A stretch of DNA of 8,065 nucleotides, from positions 1-8,065 of the forward strand of contig JAAZPS010000266.1 of NCBI GenBank assembly GCA_012797095.1, given 5' to 3'. The stretch comes from Bacillota bacterium. GTDB taxonomy: Bacteria > Bacillota > Dethiobacteria > DTU022. Every line of letters starts with the position of its first letter. Within the stretch, counting starts at the first letter, position 1. Below are positions 6,914-8,065 of this stretch, piece by piece. The position numbers and the translations under genes are program-made. The notes beneath the pieces were generated by a model. That model was not told where the DNA came from. It was given only the letters and a program-made list of their open reading frames with translations, and did no database searches.

Positions 6914-7119
6914 ACCGGGGTTTTTGAAAAAACAATCAGATGTTTGCGTCTGCTGTTCAGGGGATAGAGCGACGGACTCCTGATCGGGAAAAGGCGCTTC
7001 CACGATGTAACGCAAGGTATCCCAGTGTTCAAGAAAGCCTTATATATCAGACCTTGTCGCTGAAAAGGTAATACATAAATTCCCTCTCATATCATACTAT
7101 CCTTGGTGTTTTAACATTT

Positions 7120-7153
7120 TGGGCCAGCAATGGGCTAGTTTATGGGCTAGCAA
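7120..7153 (+). repeat. Short imperfect direct repeats
   Basis: Three adjacent units: TGGGCCAGCAA (7120-7130), TGGGCTAGTTTA (7131-7142) and TGGGCTAGCAA (7143-7153). A weaker fourth relative (GGCGGGTTAGC) ends near 7167. They may be replication slippage or binding sites upstream of the hicB-like promoter. Confidence 0.5.
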
Positions 7154-7187
7154 TTTGGCGGGTTAGCTTATTAGGTGCCTGGCGATG

Positions 7188-7215
7188 TTGCTATTATTAC
7201 TGGACAGTATAGAAT
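7188..7215 (+). promoter_or_regulatory. Promoter of the hicB-like gene
   Basis: TTGCTA (7188-7193) and TAGAAT (7210-7215) are separated by 16 nt and match the housekeeping consensus at 4/6 and 5/6. Placement 23 nt before the ATG fits a short leader holding the AAGGTG ribosome site. Confidence 0.5.
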
Positions 7216-7225
7216 GTTCCAGTAA
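7197..7225 (+). promoter_or_regulatory. Operator-like inverted repeat over the hicB-like promoter
   Basis: TTACTGGA (7197-7204) and TCCAGTAA (7218-7225) are perfect 8-bp inverted arms separated by 13 nt, so they bracket the -10 box. That is the geometry of a repressor operator, and toxin-antitoxin operons are commonly autorepressed. The short HicB-like protein here has no visible DNA-binding domain, so the repressor may be another protein. Confidence 0.5.
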
Positions 7226-7237
7226 AAAGGTGCCGCA

Positions 7238-7444
7238 ATGAAAGAGATTATTTTCCTAACAGAAGAAGCACCTGAAGGGGGCTATACTGCCAGAGCATTG
7301 GGCTTCTCAATTTTTACCGAGGCTGAAACTATGGATGAACTAAAAACACATGTCCGTGAAGCTGTCCGCTGCCATTTCGATGAAGGAGACCTTCCGAAAA
7401 CAGTTGGACTTTACTTTGCGAAAGACGGGATAATGACAAAATGA
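7238..7444 (+). CDS. Orphan HicB-like antitoxin domain protein (UPF0150 type)
   Basis: A 68-residue protein with the compact HicB core: the FLTEEAPEGGYTARALGFSIFTEAETMDEL pattern (split here as EEAPEGGYTARALG, residues 9-22, and IFTEAETMDEL, 25-35), followed by HVREAVRCHFDEGDLP (38-53). HicB proteins have a degenerate RNase H-like fold and neutralise HicA, an mRNA-cleaving toxin. This one is the short type without a C-terminal ribbon-helix-helix or helix-turn-helix. Relatives of this size are sometimes mislabelled 2-oxoisovalerate dehydrogenase in databases. ATG 7238 follows AAGGTG by 5 nt. The stop TGA overlaps an ATG (ATGA at 7441-7444), the usual position of the partner start, but that frame ends after seven codons (MKIWSLR), and no HicA is visible on either side. 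It is therefore an orphan, perhaps the relic of a lost pair. Confidence 0.85.
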   Translation: MKEIIFLTEEAPEGGYTARALGFSIFTEAETMDELKTHVREAVRCHFDEGDLPKTVGLYFAKDGIMTK

Positions 7445-7477
7445 AAATATGGTCACTGAGATGACTCATGCCATTTA

Positions 7478-7486
7478 TGGTATAAT
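7478..7486 (+). promoter_or_regulatory. Extended -10 promoter of the MNT-HEPN genes
   Basis: TGGTATAAT is a perfect extended -10 element (TGnTATAAT). No good -35 is seen at normal spacing, which extended -10 promoters can tolerate. Transcription should begin near 7493, so an ATG at 7504 would have only about a 10-nt leader, while the TTG at 7534 would have about 40 nt including a strong ribosome site. Confidence 0.6.
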
Positions 7487-7503
7487 ATAGCAGGTAAAGT
7501 GGA

Positions 7504-7887
7504 ATGACGGGGCTTGCGAGGGGGGTAAATACTTTGGCAAAAACAATTGAGAATTTGAAGCTTGCAAGTGAGCATCTAAAAGCTATTGACAGGTTATCGT
7601 TGATACTCAAAGAGCAGTTTCCGGTAATTGATATCGTTATTTTTGGTTCTACGGCACGTGGTGAAGCCAGGGAAGGCTCCGACCTCGATTTATTGATTAT
7701 TACATCTGAAAAAGTGCCCCATGTGACTATGAACAAAATGTACGGTTTGGTTTTTGAAATTAACCTTGAATTTGGAACAAACATAAGCATTGTTATCGTT
7801 GATGCTGACTCTTGGTACAGAGGCGTCATGACGCTAACACCCCTATATGATGAGATCCAAAGGGACGGTGTATTTTTAAGTGAGTAA
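7504..7887 (+). CDS. MNT-type minimal nucleotidyltransferase (antitoxin of HEPN-MNT pair)
   Basis: 127 residues from ATG 7504, or 117 from an in-frame TTG at 7534. The TTG has the better ribosome site (GAGGGGGG, 8 nt upstream) and suits the promoter position better, so the true start is uncertain. The core motif FGSTARGEAREGSDLD (residues 47-62) carries the GS...SDxD nucleotidyltransferase signature. The region where a third acidic residue is expected reads TNISIVIVD (92-100), with the usual Asp position apparently altered; I cannot settle this without alignment. The ending (TPLYDEIQRDGVFL) is typical of MNT antitoxins. In characterised HEPN-MNT (type VII) systems the MNT protein transfers AMP to a Tyr of the HEPN toxin and inactivates it. 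The next gene overlaps by 8 nt and is HEPN-like, supporting the role. No membrane segment. Confidence 0.88.
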   Translation: MTGLARGVNTLAKTIENLKLASEHLKAIDRLSLILKEQFPVIDIVIFGSTARGEAREGSDLDLLIITSEKVPHVTMNKMYGLVFEINLEFGTNISIVIVDADSWYRGVMTLTPLYDEIQRDGVFLSE

Positions 7888-8065
7888 CCCCGGTGGTCAC
7901 AAGCAAGCTCTGATTGAATATTGGCTGGAGAAATCTGACGAGAGTGTTGCTTCAGCCGTTAGCGAATTAAACGCTGGCAGGTTCACATTCGCCGTCAACC
8001 GGCTTTATTATGCATTGTTCTACGCTGCAACCGCTCTGCTTTAAGTAAAAGATAAGAGCTATGTA
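7880..8065 (+). pseudogene. HEPN-domain toxin gene interrupted by an in-frame stop (continues past window)
   Basis: From GTG 7880, overlapping the MNT stop by 8 nt and directly preceded by an in-frame stop, the frame gives 54 residues: EYWLEKSDESVASAV, then AGRFTFAVNRLYYALFYAATALL, which is the conserved N-terminal half of a HEPN domain (NRxYYAxFYAAxALL). TAA at 8042-8044 then interrupts, yet the same frame continues as VKDKSYV to the last base, which resembles what HEPN proteins show next. A single base change (for example TTA to TAA) explains this. A 54-residue product would lack the later helices and the RxxxxH ribonuclease motif of active HEPN toxins, which lie beyond the window. Alternatives: sequencing error, or a short product with another role. 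The domain call is firm; inactivity is inference. Confidence 0.75.

Larger units (their letters stand above)
6791..7237 (+). other. Gene-free region with structured repeats and a possible gene remnant
   Basis: 447 nt without a convincing gene. A weak hairpin (CGGCT 6798-6802 with AGCCG 6813-6817) followed by the T-rich TGTTTTCTTTTTA (6829-6841) could end transcription of the zinc-ribbon gene. A three-way-junction inverted repeat lies at 6862-6913. A minus-strand stretch open for 61 codons (7039 to 6854) has no ATG and could be a decayed fragment. Short TGGGC(C/T)AGCAA-type repeats lie at 7120-7153. The hicB-like promoter occupies 7188-7225. Confidence 0.5.

Noticed and set aside
6841..6916. 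A possible tRNA gene (GTTCGAATC T-loop-like motif; ends GGTTTCA and TCACACC 76 nt apart).
   Set aside because: The would-be T-stem has two mismatches, the acceptor pairs only 5 of 7, no D-loop GG is present and the anticodon loop lacks T33. At most a degenerate remnant; the three-way-junction description fits the bases better.
6762..6983. A 73-residue + strand open frame overlapping the end of the zinc-ribbon gene.
   Set aside because: No ribosome site at its start, no recognisable motif, it overlaps the end of a better-supported gene, and it reads through the three-way-junction repeat.
7171..7184. GGTGCCTGGCG, similar to the start of the REPIN-like element (GTGCCTGGGG).
   Set aside because: The match is only about nine bases, lacks GGTCAGGCTTG and has no inverted partner nearby.
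1..8065. CRISPR array or rRNA gene.
   Set aside because: No regularly spaced repeats of 23-40 nt and no rRNA-like stretch were seen on either strand.

Overview
The window reads as part of a moderately G+C-rich bacterial chromosome, most likely from an anaerobic Bacillota (Clostridia-type) organism. This rests on strong AGGAGG-type ribosome sites, frequent GTG/TTG starts, a zinc-ribbon/single-membrane-segment protein of a type common in Firmicutes, an iron-sulfur old-yellow-enzyme-type reductase and a short HicB-like protein. The assignment is inference; no rRNA or other marker gene is present. All genes I can support are on the + strand.

Region by region: (1) 1-1485 is the 3' part of a PAS-GGDEF-EAL cyclic-di-GMP enzyme whose start lies outside the window; both catalytic domains keep their signature residues. 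(2) 1608-2510 is a DUF89/ARMT1-like damage-control phosphatase family protein. (3) 2687-5543 is a tight two-gene operon, a classical short-chain dehydrogenase overlapping by 8 nt a 687-residue FMN/4Fe-4S/FAD reductase of the FadH/BaiCD/enoate-reductase type. The pair suggests redox modification of an unsaturated carbonyl or alcohol substrate. (4) 5555-5687 is a REPIN-like or MITE-like element: two small palindromes in inverted orientation, directly behind the operon. (5) 5928-6790 encodes a zinc-ribbon, single-TM, exported-domain protein whose reading frame is broken at a run of six G exactly between the two CxxC knuckles. One extra G, or a -1 frameshift at G_GGG_GGA, restores a continuous 287-residue protein. 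(6) 6791-7237 has no convincing gene but contains a compact three-way-junction inverted-repeat structure and short repeats. (7) 7238-8065 is a cluster of toxin-antitoxin relics: an orphan HicB-like antitoxin with a promoter overlapped by a perfect 8-bp inverted repeat and no HicA behind it, then an MNT nucleotidyltransferase antitoxin overlapping a HEPN toxin gene that carries an in-frame TAA after 54 codons.

The first 5.5 kb looks like ordinary chromosomal metabolism and signalling. From about 5544 onward the DNA is visibly more A+T-rich and holds a mobile repeat, a disrupted surface-type gene and decayed defence/addiction modules, which is the profile of an accessory region. The most interesting signals are the G-tract frameshift that splits a zinc ribbon, the REPIN-like element, the unusual insertion and cysteine spacing of the flavoenzyme, and the interrupted HEPN/MNT pair.
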